Origin: Salticus scenicus | Taxonomy: Eukaryota; Arthropoda; Arachnida; Araneae; Salticidae | Length of the DNA: 64,000 bases | Assembly (NCBI GenBank): GCA_963930645.1 | Contig: OZ005654.1 | Coordinates: 35,463,763 to 35,527,762 of the forward strand | Direction: 5' to 3' | In this document: positions 46,401-60,173 of the stretch, piece by piece | Numbering within the stretch: position 1 is the first letter of the stretch | Layout of the letters: each line of letters starts with the position of its first letter | Translations under genes and position numbers: made by a program | Notes under the pieces: model-generated | What the model saw: the letters and a program-made list of their open reading frames with translations, nothing else | What the model was told of the DNA's origin: nothing | Databases searched by the model: none

Positions 46401-49400
46401 TAATTTTGTTTAAATAATATAATTTTTATACTGACAATGTATACATACATACACACACACACACATATATATAATATGTAATTCAAATTTCAATTATTGT
46501 GAAACTATTACGAATGCGAATTGAACATATATATTTAAAAGATATTGTAATGATTTGGTAAGAGGATACAAAAATAAAAATGACAAGTAACTGACATTTA
46601 GGATGCATATAAGAGTTTTAAGTAAAAAATATTACTCTCTACGACCAAAAAAGGTGTATTCAATGGCAATTCTGAACTATTTATAATGGCAATTCTGAAC
46701 TATTTAAAATGATTTTCATTTTTATTTAATACCTACATCTTAAGACAATTTTTCTGAAGCTTTATTTTTAGTAGAATTATGAATTTTGATATACTTGGTA
46801 CAAATAAAACACAGATCACATATTAGCTGTGTGTGATTTTAAAATAATTAAAGCTTAAAATGGGAAGAATAGAGGATAAACTATACAGAGGTATACTAAA
46901 AAGCAATAGTATAAGTTATAAGAAACACAAAACATTAATTCACTTTTATGATTTTTTTTTTTTTTATGATAAAGTTATGGTAGTAATATGCCAGAAAATA
47001 CATGGAAAACACTCTATACTTGTATACTTTAAAATTCGTGTGCATATGTCTTTAAAAAATAACAAATGTCTATTTTTTCCTGCCTTGAAAGAAATATCGC
47101 AATATATCACTAATATCGATATTAACTTGGTGATATATCGCGATATTTAATTTCTGATATCGTCCAACACTATTGTAGACCCTTTATGTGTGTATGTGTG
47201 TGCATTAATCAGTAATTTGAATTTTTGCCTTGATTGATCAATCAAATGATTTTACAGGGTGAATTTTAATAATTTTTAAATATGTATGTATATTGCCCAC
47301 ATTAGCTCCATACCATGGGCTAGTGTGAACCAAAAAAATATATATTGATTAGTCATATAAGGTTATTGTGCATAATGCGATAACCCATAAATGCGACAAT
47401 GTACTTCAATTTTCTCTTTCTATACACATTGTTCATTATGGCTTTCCCTAATTGCAATGAAATTTCTTCAAATAGCAACTGTAATTTTATCTTTTATCTT
47501 TCAAAGTCAAATAACTACTGTTACGTCATGTCCTTGAATACCATTTACGCCTATCAGAAGCACATTAAAGAAAATACTACACATTTTTAATTAGAGGGGT
47601 TAAAAATTTATCACATTTACCGGTCTGTTTACAACATCAGACATGTTACTTTTCTACCTTAAGGCGGAATTCAGCCTTTTCAGGCTTGAAAATTATCATT
47701 CTTGGGATCGATGCAAACTGCAGATCAAAAAACTAATAAAAACTTGACCCACACATAATCCAATGTAAGATTCATTTTTGGCTTGCATTAATCTAACCAG
47801 AGGTTCATAAAATTTTGGGATAGAAGTCCCTGATAAATGCTTAAGAAAAATGTATTGAAATCAAATAGTAATTAAAAACATGGAAATACACCGAACATTG
47901 GCATGTCATTAAGTCTTTTACTTCTGAATCTCCATATTTGGGTATAATTAAAAATTAGTCATTGTGCATATGTGTTAGATTAAGTTATTTTGCTGTCAAA
48001 TTGACAAAATTTTAATTTTAAATTTCAAAACTCTTGAAACAAAATGGGCATACATTTTGATATCTGTTCGTCCTTGGCTTTTTGTGTACAGTCGAACTCT
48101 CTTATAATGAGCATGAAAAACCATGATATTTGCTCATTATAACAGAGTTCTCGTAAAAAGCGGGTTCGTGAAAAAAATCATATAATTTAATACATACTTA
48201 CTATTGTTATGTATACATTCTACATTAATATTACATTATATGCCTAATAAATAGTGTAGTAAAATAATACTATTATTTATAATAATTAACATTATTTAAA
48301 ATAATTACTGTTAGCACTTACTTCATCATTTATTTTTATTTCTGTACATTACAAAATAAGTTGGTTAATTTGCTTTGAACTGTATTATTGTCTCTTTCTT
48401 GTTTTATTGTTCTTCGAAGAAGACTTATATCCCAAAAAACATCATTTGCACCCCTGGCTTCAAAAAATGTTTGAAGTTTTTCTGCGCACTGAAAAGCCAC
48501 TGAGTATGTTGGTGGCGGTTAAGATGGGAATTCTTCACATTCGTTGTTATGATCGTCGCTTTCATTATTTTTTTTCATCTGCTTTAGCTTGAATTTTAGC
48601 TACAATATCGTCGGGAGTAAGTGATAACATTGGCATCAACAGATACATAATTCTCAAATTCTTCTTTACTCATTTCCAAATTTCCAAGTTGCCTGCTGCT
48701 GCTTCTTCCTCATCAATGCTTTGCCCCACTTGAGAAATGTCCAATCCAGTCTTACAGAAGCAATTGGCTATGCATGTGGATTTAACATTTTCCCATGCAT
48801 CGTTCATTAAACATATCGCTTCGAGTACGTTTACATTAGCATTTGAAGTTGTTCTTATTTTTTCTTTTCTATCAAGAAGCATCATAATCAAGTGCTTATG
48901 GAAGTTTGATTTAAAACTTCTGATGACCCCCTTTGTTCTTAGGCTGGATAACACTTTTAGAATTTGGTGGTAAAAATTCAATCCTGATTCTTGTAAGCCC
49001 AGTGATTTTGGGGTGCACTTTACAATTATCAATTAAAAGGAGAAATTTCTTTCCTCTTTTGCCTCTCCCATTTTAAAATAACTTCCTTGAAAATGTCGGA
49101 AGTCATCCAGACCTTCTTACTGTGGTCATAATCAACAGGAAGCTTTTTCACATGCTTAAAACACCTAGGGTTTTTCAATTTGCCAATAACTAACAGTTTC
49201 TTCTTGTCAGTGCCGGACATATTAGAACACACTAAAACTGTCAATCGATTTTTTGAGAGCTTGCCTCCAGCACACTTTTCACCTTTGAACTTAAGAGTCT
49301 GCTGAGGGGTTACGTTGTAGAAAATACCCATTTCATCGGCATTATAAATTCAGGGTTGCCAACTACTCAATTTCTGTGGAGTTTCCCTGAAAAATCTTCA

Positions 49401-52400
49401 AAACTCTGCAATTCCGCGACGTCATTTTTATGCTCCGCAAATTCAGTCTTGACCACCTAGCTGAATATTTTAAACTGAATAGTGGCAGATATTGAAAAAA
49501 AAAATAAATAAAAAAAAATCTCTAGAATATCTGCATGGCCATCTGGTATCTGTTAAAAGGAGAGGCTTTTTTGCGGTCTGATACAAATGTATTGCATATA
49601 TCGCATGAGGAGAAAGATAGAAGGGGAAAAAATCTGTTTTCTCCATCTGAATTTCAGCCGCCTGCCCTCCCCCCTCTTTTAATCTCTCATCCTCTCTCTC
49701 GGGAGCAGCTGTGGAAGGGTACTGCTGTAAAATGTGCTTCTCGTATGATTAGTTAGAGGGATCAAAAACATTATAGATTACTTTACTCGCTGATGCCTGA
49801 TGAATAATCGAAGAAGCAAAGCGCTCAAGGCGCCCTAAGCGCTGCATACTGTTTTTGTTTCTCTCTGCCTTATTTATTTTTATTGAAATTAGTAACATTT
49901 TCTAATGTTCAAATTCAATTTTGAGATTTATTTGAAATAATTATACATTTATTTTATCATTCACTAAAAGCATTAATAATTTATTATGACTTCATTTGTA
50001 TCTGAAAAAAAAAAGTAAACAAATTATAGCTAATAATCTGCAAAATTCTAAAGTTTACAAAAATATTTTGTCCTAAGCTATGCAGATTAGAGGAAGTTGA
50101 CTCAGTGATGAGTTTATTTACACATTTATAAAATATCAGAGATTTCGTTTTTAGATTTTTATGTGATAGTATAGTTGAACTTCGAAAATCCGGAATCAGT
50201 GAGACCGCGGCAATAATTTTCTGGATTTTAGAAGGGTTTTTTAAAAATTAAATTTTTATGATATTTTAACATACAAAATGCAATTTTTATGCTAGCAAAA
50301 ATAAACGATGATCAAATTGGTGAATTGAATTATAAAATATAAATACAATCCGATTTAATATAGAATTAAAATATAAGCACAATAACCTAAAATGTTAGAC
50401 AACTGATAATGCCTGCTAAATAACTGCTCATAAACCATTTATTCATTAAAAAAAATACTGGAATAAAACTATAGAAACAAAGTAATTTTTGTGTTGATTT
50501 TTTTTTTTTTTTTAACTGACCTATTTAAAAAAAAAAACGAATTCTTTAATTAAAATCAAGTAATATTAAAATGACTGTATGTATTCAGTGTTCAATTAAA
50601 AGGATTTTAAACTGCATTCCACAAGAAATGTGGAAACAGGTACAGCGAAATCTTATTTTAAAAGTAAAACTAAAATCGGAAAGATGTCCAGATTTTAGAG
50701 AGTTTCAAATTTTGGATGTTCGGATTTTCGAGGTTCGACTGCATTATAATATTTTGACATTAATGAAAACTGTTGGAAATTTATTTTATTTTATGTTTTT
50801 TTTTTTTTTAATGTACCTGAATAATCTACTTTCATATATTGTCTATGTGTGTGGGAAAATATGCCATCATGCAGAAAACAAATTACTTTTGGGTTTTAAG
50901 CTTATATTCAGACTTAATCATTTCCTATTCTTATCTCTGTTCGCTGTTTTGCTAAATATATTTGATTATCAATAAATATTTCTTAATTTCATATGATTAT
51001 TGTTAATTTATTTTTGTTAGTAATTTATTTCTACATATTGTTATGTATTTTTTAAAATTGCTCCTTAAAATTTCTCTGAATACTCCTCAAACTGTTCTTG
51101 AAAAGTTGGCAACCCTGTAAATGTCATCTTTTGTGTATCCTTTTCTGATGACTCCATTTTTTACTCATCCATGTCCCGATATCCGCCGTGTTTGCAGACT
51201 TTGCTTCACCACAGATTTTTCCAAATGTTATTCCATATCTGTTCTTAAAACAATCAATCCATCCATTCGAACATACGAATTCAGAATAGTCAAATTGTTC
51301 GGCAAATTTGTCTGCTTGAACTTTTAAAAGTGAACCACTTACAGGAAAATCTTCACTACATTGTACCTTCATCCACTTTAAGAGAGCTTCATCCAAATCT
51401 TCTTTAGCACATTTCTTCAAATGCTTACAATGGTTTTTATTTTCATTGAATGCAGCCATTAATTTTTCCTTGTTCTTTAACAGTGTTGAAACAGTAAAAG
51501 ATAATAAATTGTACTTTTTACAGGTTTCAGAATTTCTTACGCCATCCTCTAACTCACATAAAATCCTTACTTTTACGCCAACTGATCAAGTTTTACGTTT
51601 CGACATCGCAAAATAAAATTTGACGAGCGAACTCTATGTTTGTATGCAGATGAAAGAATGACCTCCGACCTCCACACAAAACCCCTCTGTGCTGCCACTC
51701 CTGCATAGTATCCAATCAGCAACCTCCCTTCTCTTCTTCTGTCTCCCCAATGCCATCCTAGCATGTCCTCGCATGCGCACTCAACAAAATGAATTGGGCT
51801 GCCATCATGTGTTAGTAGAATCACTAAATTGGAGAGATGGAAGTCTGTAAACATTTTATGAATCTCAAATATATTCCTCGCTATAACCGGGGTTTGCTCG
51901 TTAAAAGTGAGTTATGCTCCCATAGAATTAACATTGTACCAACCAAGTATTTCTGATTATCTCGTTAAATCTGAGTTCTCGTTAAATCAGGGCTCGCTAT
52001 AAGCAAGTTCGACTGTATTTAGCGATCAAAAACGTAATACGAAAACATGCATGCCAGATGTATATTTTCGTAATACATATATATATTCTACAAAATATTG
52101 TTTCATAATGATTGCTTGTTATTAAAATAACCATGATTGTTAAAAGGAATTAAATATGTTTGCCAGATAATTTAGTGATCTTTTATTTTATTTTTTTTTT
52201 TTTTTCCGCCAATGACAGTAGATATTAAATCTGTTTCTTTGAAATGAGTTATTTCATTGAAATTAAATGTTTATGTGTAAATTCGAAAATGGAAGTCTGT
52301 CATTTACATTTTATTTTTCCAGGTTTTGAAATTCAAAATTAAAATATTATGAATTTTACAGAAAAAATAACTCAATCTAACACACACACAAACAGTAACT

Positions 52401-55400
52401 TATATATAACTATACCCAAATATTAGGATTGAAATCGGGAAATAATTTTTTTTAATGTTAAAAAAAAAAAAAAAATTGTAAGATTTGTTTTTTTTTTCTC
52501 CATTTAGGTCCTAAAAGGTCATGATGACCATGTGATTACATGTCTTCAATTCTCTGGAAACAGGATTGTCAGTGGGTCCGATGACAATACTTTAAAAGTG
52601 TGGTCAGCAATCACTGGAAAGGTCAGTTATTTATTTTTTAAGTATTTAAAATATGAAAATATTTAAACTTTTTTATTTAAAGCAGTTTTTTTTTTTTTTT
52701 AAATATAAATAATTAAAAGAGTAATTGATGACAACATAAAAGTATTAGGTACCCATTTATTATTTTCCACATAATTCCCAGGTGTGTTTTGAGGCACTTG
52801 TCCCAATGATGGATCAGTTTAAATATCCCTGTCTTACCATCCATCAGTTGTTTTGCTCCATAAAGAAGTTCCTCGGCAGTAAGATGTTTGACTATGATGA
52901 CAAACTTAAATTGACTTTGTAAAGGTGGCTTTTCCAGCAATCAACAGTTTTATGAGACTGGGATTTTTAAACTGATCCATTGTTGGGACATGCATGCTTT
53001 TTTCTAGAAAATAAGATTAATAAATATCTGTAGTGTATAATATCAAAATTCCATACCTATACTGTTTGTAATATTAATTTTATGAATTATTAAAGAGAGA
53101 TGCTGAGAAAGTGCTAAAGCAGAATTGGTTAACTGTATCCATCATATTTCTTTTGTAGGTTAAAGTAATTAAATCATTTCTATAGTGTGTTTTTGACATC
53201 TGAATTCTGAAGTTTGATTTTTATGTAAAATTTAGGCTTTTTTACCTATTTCTCAATCTTATCCTTGATAAATAAAATCAGGGATCAATCCAAGCAGAAA
53301 ATAAGGCTATATTTATTTTTAACTGCCCCTTAAAAAAATTTTATTTCATGACTAACAAAATTTAAATACATAAAAATGGCACTTTCACTTACATGTTTGT
53401 ATATCAATTTTTCATGTTCTTAAATGGCTGCCTGTACTTGATTCAATGAAGCATGATTAACTTGATATTAAACTAACAGAGTAATTGCTAAATGAAAGGA
53501 AGGAGGTACTCCACTCCCCCATCCCCCCACAAATATAAATATATTTTTTTTAATTATTGCAAATATAGCAAAATCAAAGGATCATAAAAAGTTCTATTTT
53601 TATGTTTTATCATGTTCTTATAAGTCTTCTGATCTTCTTCATACTTTCTTTTAATTTATTTATATTTTTTTTTCTTTCTCCCTCTGTTATGAATTTCGTG
53701 AAAATTATTATTTTGTGTTTGTGCATTTGTTTTCCCTTTCTATCTCTAAATTTTAGCCCCTCCCCTTTTTTTTTTCTTTTTTCTATTTCAGATTGTCTTT
53801 TTTTAAATTTCTTTTGTTCTTATCCGATTTTGGTTTCTTTACAGTGTCTCCGAACTTTAGTGGGTCATACAGGAGGTGTCTGGTCATCTCAAATGTGGCG
53901 AAATGTTATAATTAGTGGCTCTACTGACAGAACACTTAAAGTTTGGAATGCTGATACTGGTCAGTGTATTCATACACTTTATGGACATACTTCAACTGTC
54001 AGGTGTATGCACTTGCATGAAAATAAGTAAGTATCCTGTGTTTTTATACATGTACGGAATAATTTCAACTGTAGAATGTTTCCGCAAGAAAGAGAGGTTT
54101 TATTTTGCATTAAGCCTCTTCCTCTTGGCAAAAAGATATTCAATTATAATTCTGTATCTAAGTCTACGTCTTTTACCAACACTGTAACCTGTAAATGCAA
54201 TGATCCTTCTTTCTCAAAATATATTGACAGAGACCATGGACACATTATCACTGGTAATCTCAATATTATTGATAATTATCAATTAAAAAAATTCATGGAA
54301 TTTGGCACCAAATTTAGACTTCCAATTAAAACTAGCATTCCACAAATCTTTCAACAGTTTTCTTATGATCTAGATTTATTTATTTATAAAATATCTATTA
54401 CTCATAATAAACCTATTGCCTACTTCACTCAATGGAAACTTTTAGTGTTACAAAAAATTAAAATGCATTATTTCTCAATTCTTCAAATCTGGTGTTTTTT
54501 AAAAAATCTGTACTTCTTAACTCAATCAAGTCACTACAGGATGACTTTGTGATAACTTATGTTGGCAAATCACCTAATAATTATGCCATTATATGTAAAT
54601 CCTACTATCTCTTTATTTTAAACTCTTCAGTCACTAATAGTAACATCTTCAGTTTAACTAATAATAACCTTATTATTAATAACCGAAAAATACATAATTA
54701 CTATAAACTACTTCAACTTCCCTTCAATAACTTTAATTATCCTTATATAGTTCTCAAACCTAAGTTTCACAAATCTCCAATTAAATTTTGCACTGTCACT
54801 GTTGGGTGTAACACTTATAACAACAATGCTAATACAGCTCTACTGGATATTCTAAAACAAATTTACAATTGTACTTGATAATTTACACTGTCTTAAAAAT
54901 AGTTTTCAATTAATTCAATACATCAAATCGCTCGATACAATAGACAATATTATGACTTTTGACTTTCAAGATCTTTTCAATAATATTGAGTTATCAGATC
55001 TTAGTAATATCATTTACAGTCTTTTTCAAGAATATAAAACTAAAATTGATCTTCATCACAATTTTAAAGCAGAAAAATTTAAAACACTTCTTAACTTTGT
55101 TATCCATAATAATTATATCTTCCACCACAATAATATCTATTTGCAGCAATTAGGAATTCCGCAAGGAGGTAGTAGCTCCAGTATTTTGGCATATCTCTAT
55201 CTTTATTATTATGAAAAGCAAATTTGCCATGATGTTCGATTTTTATCGTTACATAGATGACATTATTGTATTTCATCGCAACAAGAACTCATGAAATGAT
55301 TTTTCCTTAAATTATCCACCTAATTAAAAGCTAACTCAAAATACTCTAACTAATCTATCAATTAACTTTTTAGATCTCAAAATAATCATAGATGGTAATA

Positions 55401-58400
55401 AAATTTACGCAGATATCTATGACAAACGGCGAGATTTTAGCTTTAAAGTAAACTTATTTACACATTTTAATTCTTGTCTGCATCTTTCGGTATTTAGAAA
55501 CATCATCATTAACCATTTATTGCGAAGTTTAAAAACAAGAATATTAATAAACTGATCACAGCCACTGCTAAAATGGGTTTTCCTAAATATTTCGTATTTT
55601 CTATTTTATATCCTTAACCATGGCTCTGTCAGTACATATAAAAAAAAAAAAAAAAAAAACCTGTGTACACTTTTGTGTATATTAACAAAATAATAATAAA
55701 ATAATAAAAGACAATAAAAAAGGTGGTGGTTGGGTGGGCAGATGTTTGATTACAGAGGTGGGGTGGTGTTGTAAGGCTGGATGGTTGGGTGGGATTGTGA
55801 AATTCAATTAAAAAAAAAAGCAGAAGGCTTGTTGCATTTACTTTGTATTTCTATGCAAACTTTCTTTTTCCATTATAATTTCAGTTTCTTCTTTTTTGAG
55901 TTGTCAACTATTCTTAAAATTCTAATCATACCATTATAACACATTGTAATCAATCAGTGAATTTCATTGTTGCTTCGTGGTTTCATTGCTATTCATCTGT
56001 TTTGAAATATTGCTTTTTTAAATCCATATGACTCGTATTCTGATCTTGGCAAGCTGGAAGAGTGTTGCTGGTGTGAAACTAGTTTAACCCCACAGGCAAG
56101 TCACAAGTCTTTCCGCCTACCTCCTTCCTTTCTAACTTAAGTTTCTTAAATTATTTTTTCATAAATTTTGATATAGTTTATGGTTTTAAGTTAAGATTTG
56201 TTGTGATAGTTTATTGATTCGTTTGATTTGCAGGTTGTTAATTAATAAATCTGGTTTCTTTAAATTTGTGTTTTTCATCCACTGATTTAAAAAAAAAAAA
56301 AAATAAAATAAAAAAATAAAAAAATCCCCTTCTTGCATAAAATGAAATATGCTTTCACGCGAAAAATAAAAAATTATAAAATATTAAATTTGCTCATGCA
56401 TATGAAAAAATAAAAATATGAAAATGGAGTAAAAGAAAAAAAAAGATACCTCAATTTTAGATTTTTTTCCCCCTTTTCTTTTAAATAGTATGTTTTTGAC
56501 ACAGATGAATCACGCTTAGCATGAAAGCTAATACAGCATTATTTTTAAGAGCTTTACTTATTGATAATCCTGGGTAATTTAAAAATTTTTTATGCTGAAA
56601 TAGATCGGATATTTTTCACCAAGGACTCCACTTTCGCAAAAGCCACTTTAAACCAAGTAGCGCATAAAAAATATAAATAAATTATAAAATATTGAAAAAC
56701 AGAAAAGAAAGAAACAGAAAAAAATAATCACATAAAGTATGTATTTTTGTCTAAAGTGGCAATAAAATTTCAAAAGTTGCCTAGGGAAGCTACATTAAGG
56801 CTGTACCATGATCAGGTTTACATATTTCATTATTTATTTTTCTATATACCAACTACTATTAAGTAACTCAACTACTATTATAACCCCAAAAATTAATTCT
56901 CTCATGCGATAGACGTAACCTATCATAGCACATTGTAATATTATATTTGGTGCAAAATTGTTGTCATTTTATGGTTGATCAAATAAATCAAGAAAATAAC
57001 GTTAAAGAAAATATTATGTACATCAAGTATAGTATTGTTCATATGTAACAGGGATTCGAATATAAAATTGCTACTTCAATTTTTTCGATACTGTCCATTT
57101 CGAAAGTGTCATCCGATAAGCACCCAAATGGAAGCCCACTATTGTCACAGACAATAGACACAGGCACCCGAGAGTCTGCAAATTCGACAGCAGGGAACAA
57201 AAGCGGGCTTTAGAGCAATTTCATGATTTTTTTTTTTTTTTTATTATTACATATATATAAAGCGATATAGAAAAAATTTCCTATAAATATAGTGACAAGC
57301 GAAGTGGGAAAGCTTTCGTTGATTCACTACCTTCATTAATTTCATAAATTTAAAAATGATTTCATTAACGAACTTTGATCTGTTGGCACGCAAGCAGCAT
57401 CTGGCCGAGCTTTGTACAGTTCGAATTTTTAATTTTTGCCGCGTTCAGAATTCATTTCATTCCCAAACTGGGGCATTTTTAGTTATATATATTTTTCAAA
57501 CTATCTTTTGATTTTCTGCAGGCATTTTGTAAATTAAGCATTTAAAAAATAACTAGAAATTAATTGATCAAACACTTATTTAAAAAAAAAAAAATTGATT
57601 GAAAATATAAAAAAATTAAAACTCAGGATCTCCTGCACTTTATACTCAAATGAGTTCAAACTTCCATCTAAGGAAAATGTCAATAAATCCATCAGATGTA
57701 TACAAAAAATTATGGTTGACAGGTATTTTCCTTATTTTTCTCAAAATAATATAACAGTTAAAAGTAAACATGATGAAATTTCAAAGAAATATCTCAATGA
57801 AATTTTAATTACATACATATACATTTGTAAGTAAGGTGTATGTAATGTGTATTTATTTCAATTAAAATGGAATGGAATTTAGAATTCATACACGTGATAA
57901 GTTATAATTCCCTTATAATTCTGAACAATTGTGCCTTTGACCGTAACTCTCTATTTTATCAAACAAATAATTTTCTATTAAATATACGAGGGTCATTTTT
58001 AAAGTAAGAACCGATTGCGCATCGTGTCCGCGCATCCTGTCAAGTGAAGCCAGTTCAAGGTCGGCCACTCTTTGCCAGTCTCTCACTACACCGCCATTAC
58101 GTTTCATGTCTCTGCCAGTGTTGGTTGTATGGTTAAACTGCTTCGTTTGTCGCCATGTCAATCAGTAATCCCGCCGACCGTGAAGTTCGCTCAGTTATTC
58201 GGTTTTTAAATGCAAGAAAAGTTCGTCCTGCTGAAATTCGCCGGCAGCTTGTTGAAATTTATGGTGAAGTTGTAATGAATGATGGGAATGTGCGTAAATG
58301 GTGTAGGCTTTTTAATGAAGGAAGGACAAATGTTCATGATGAAGGACGATCTGGACGGCCTACTGTCATGAATGAAGACTTGACACAAAAAGATGATGAG

Positions 58401-60136
58401 GAAATTCGCCGAAACAGGCGCTTCACTATTGGCGAGCTTCATCAGAAATTTCCACAAGTTTCAAAATCAGTAGTTTATCACATTGTTACTGACAAACTTC
58501 AATACGAAAAAATGTGTGCGAGGTGGGTGCCAAAAATGTTGACAGAAGAACACAAAACAATGCGAGTGGCACATTCTTTGTCCTTTTTGGAGCGCTGTCA
58601 CGAGGATGGTGACGAGTTTTTGAGTCACATTGCGACCGGTGCTGAAGCGTGATGAAACGGCGATGAAACCGGTGATGACTATGTACTACACTCCAGAAAG
58701 TAAACGTCAATCCAAAGAGTGGCATCATTCAAACTCTCCGACACGACCACAAAAATTCAAACGAGAAACTTCAGCACGAAAAATTACTGCCACGGTTTTT
58801 TGGGACCGGAAAGGCATTCTTTTGTTAGACTTTTTGTTAAGAGGAATGACAATAAATGCTGAGAGGTACTGTGAAACGTTATTAAAGCTTAGGCGCGCTA
58901 TTGAAAATCGCCGGAGAGGACTGCTCTCTAGCGGCGGCGTTTTGCTTCACTACAATTCTCGGCCTCACGTTGCAACAAAAACAAAGACGCAACTGGAAAA
59001 TTTTCATTGGGAAGTACTGGATCTTCCAGCATACAGCCATGACTTAGCACCATCAGACTTTCATCTGTTTTCAAAACTTAAGGAATTTCTTGGTGGAAAG
59101 CGCTTGGAAAAAGATGACAAGTTGAAAGAAACTGTTACTAACTGGTTTAAAGGTCAGGCGGCAGAGTTGTTTGATGATGGGATCCAAAAGCTGGTGCCAC
59201 GACTTGACAAAAGTTTAAATGTTAATGGTGACTATGTTGAAAAGTGAAAAAATGTTCATATTTTAGTTTGTAATACAATTTACGTTCATAAATAAAGTTT
59301 CTCTTACTCCATTGCAAAACGGTTCTTACTTAAAAAATGACCCTCGTATAATGTATGTATTTTATTCTTTTTCAAAAGAATTACTTGAAAATTGTGTAGT
59401 TTGAAACAGTGCAATTCGGGGGAAGGTATCTGTGTTCTTCAAAGCTTGCGTTTTTCGTGGGTTACCTATATCTGCATGACTTTTATGAAATCTACTGTAA
59501 ATATGTCTTTAGAGTATGAAAAACAATTAGCCTGTGGGCCACTGGTTGAATAGAGATTTTCATCTTTACTAGTATAAGGCAACACAGATATATGCAAATA
59601 GACATTAACTTTGAGAGACCCTACTCCAATTCAGCTGTATTGAGATTGAATGGCCATTCTTGCTGTAATTAGCTGTACAAAATAAGTTTTTCAGCAGACA
59701 AAATTAATTGTAGCAAATCATCTGTTTTCTTTAAAAATGTATTTATCTACTTAAGTTTTTTCTTTTTTCTTTAAGGAACTTTATTTGGCTATGTCTGTCA
59801 CAATTGACATTCTGGCATAATTTTTAATGTATGAAAAATATCTTTTTTTTTTTTCCAGAGTTGTGAGTGGTTCAAGAGATGCTACTTTAAGAGTCTGGGA
59901 TGTAGACACTGGCAAATGTCTTCATGTCCTAGTAGGTCATGTAGCAGCCGTTCGCTGTGTTCAGTATAATGGCAAACTGGTAGTCAGTGGTGCATATGAT
60001 TACATGGTTAAAGTTTGGAATCCTGAGAGAGAAGAATGCATTCACACTTTACAAGGACACTCGAACAGAGTATATTCATTACAAGTATGTAATAATTTTT
60101 ATGCAATAAATTTTTCTCACAGAACTAAAGGAGATA

Positions 60137-60173
<37 letters not shown>

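Larger units (their letters stand above)
44398..47172. mobile_element. hAT-like element with TAGGGCTGGA ends, in FBXW7 intron
   Basis: Ends TAGGGCTGGA and, inverted, TAGTGTTGGACGATATC are flanked by a perfect 8-base duplication TTGTAGAC (44390-44397, 47173-47180). Subterminal atatcg-type repeats are dense at both ends (tatatcgcgatattt). It holds a nested MITE (45190-45623) and a long foldback (45773-46191). No transposase domain recognised; a 96-codon frame at 46860 is unassigned. Confidence 0.85.
48600..51606 (-). pseudogene. Tigger transposase remnant (CENP-B-like HTH, Tc5-type HTH, DDE)
   Basis: From ATG at 51606 (minus) the frame reads MSKRKT, a stop, then a helix-turn-helix (ILCELEDGVRNSETCKKYNL, KNKEKL), then DLDEALLKWMKVQCSEDFPV and VCSNGWIDCFKNRYGI. 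The catalytic domain continues beyond the inserted element: NADEMGIFYNV (first Asp), GKLSKNRLTVLVCSNMSGTD, FLLLIDNCKVH (second Asp) and LPPNSKSVIQP followed by Lys-Asn, where the third acidic residue should be. At least two frameshifts, a stop, a lost catalytic residue and a 1.8-kb insertion make it dead. Confidence 0.8.
48089..52015 (-). mobile_element. Tigger/pogo element, interrupted by another transposon
   Basis: Ends CAGTCGAACTCTCTTATAA and, inverted, CAGTCGAACTTGCTTATAG are flanked by TA. Net length is about 2.15 kb after removing the insertion at 49351-51117. A degraded transposase is encoded on the minus strand (48600-51606). Confidence 0.85.

Noticed and set aside
50571..50975. 134-codon open frame
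   Set aside because: Crosses the end of the nested pogo MITE (50741); composition is that of translated T-rich repeat.
53602..54030. 142-codon open frame containing WD-repeat sequence
   Set aside because: Only the part from 53845 is exon; the leader is the translated pyrimidine tract before the acceptor, not a signal or membrane segment.
58155..59247. A SETMAR-like host gene
   Set aside because: There is no SET domain; the terminal repeats and TA flanks show an ordinary mariner copy, and the catalytic core is damaged.
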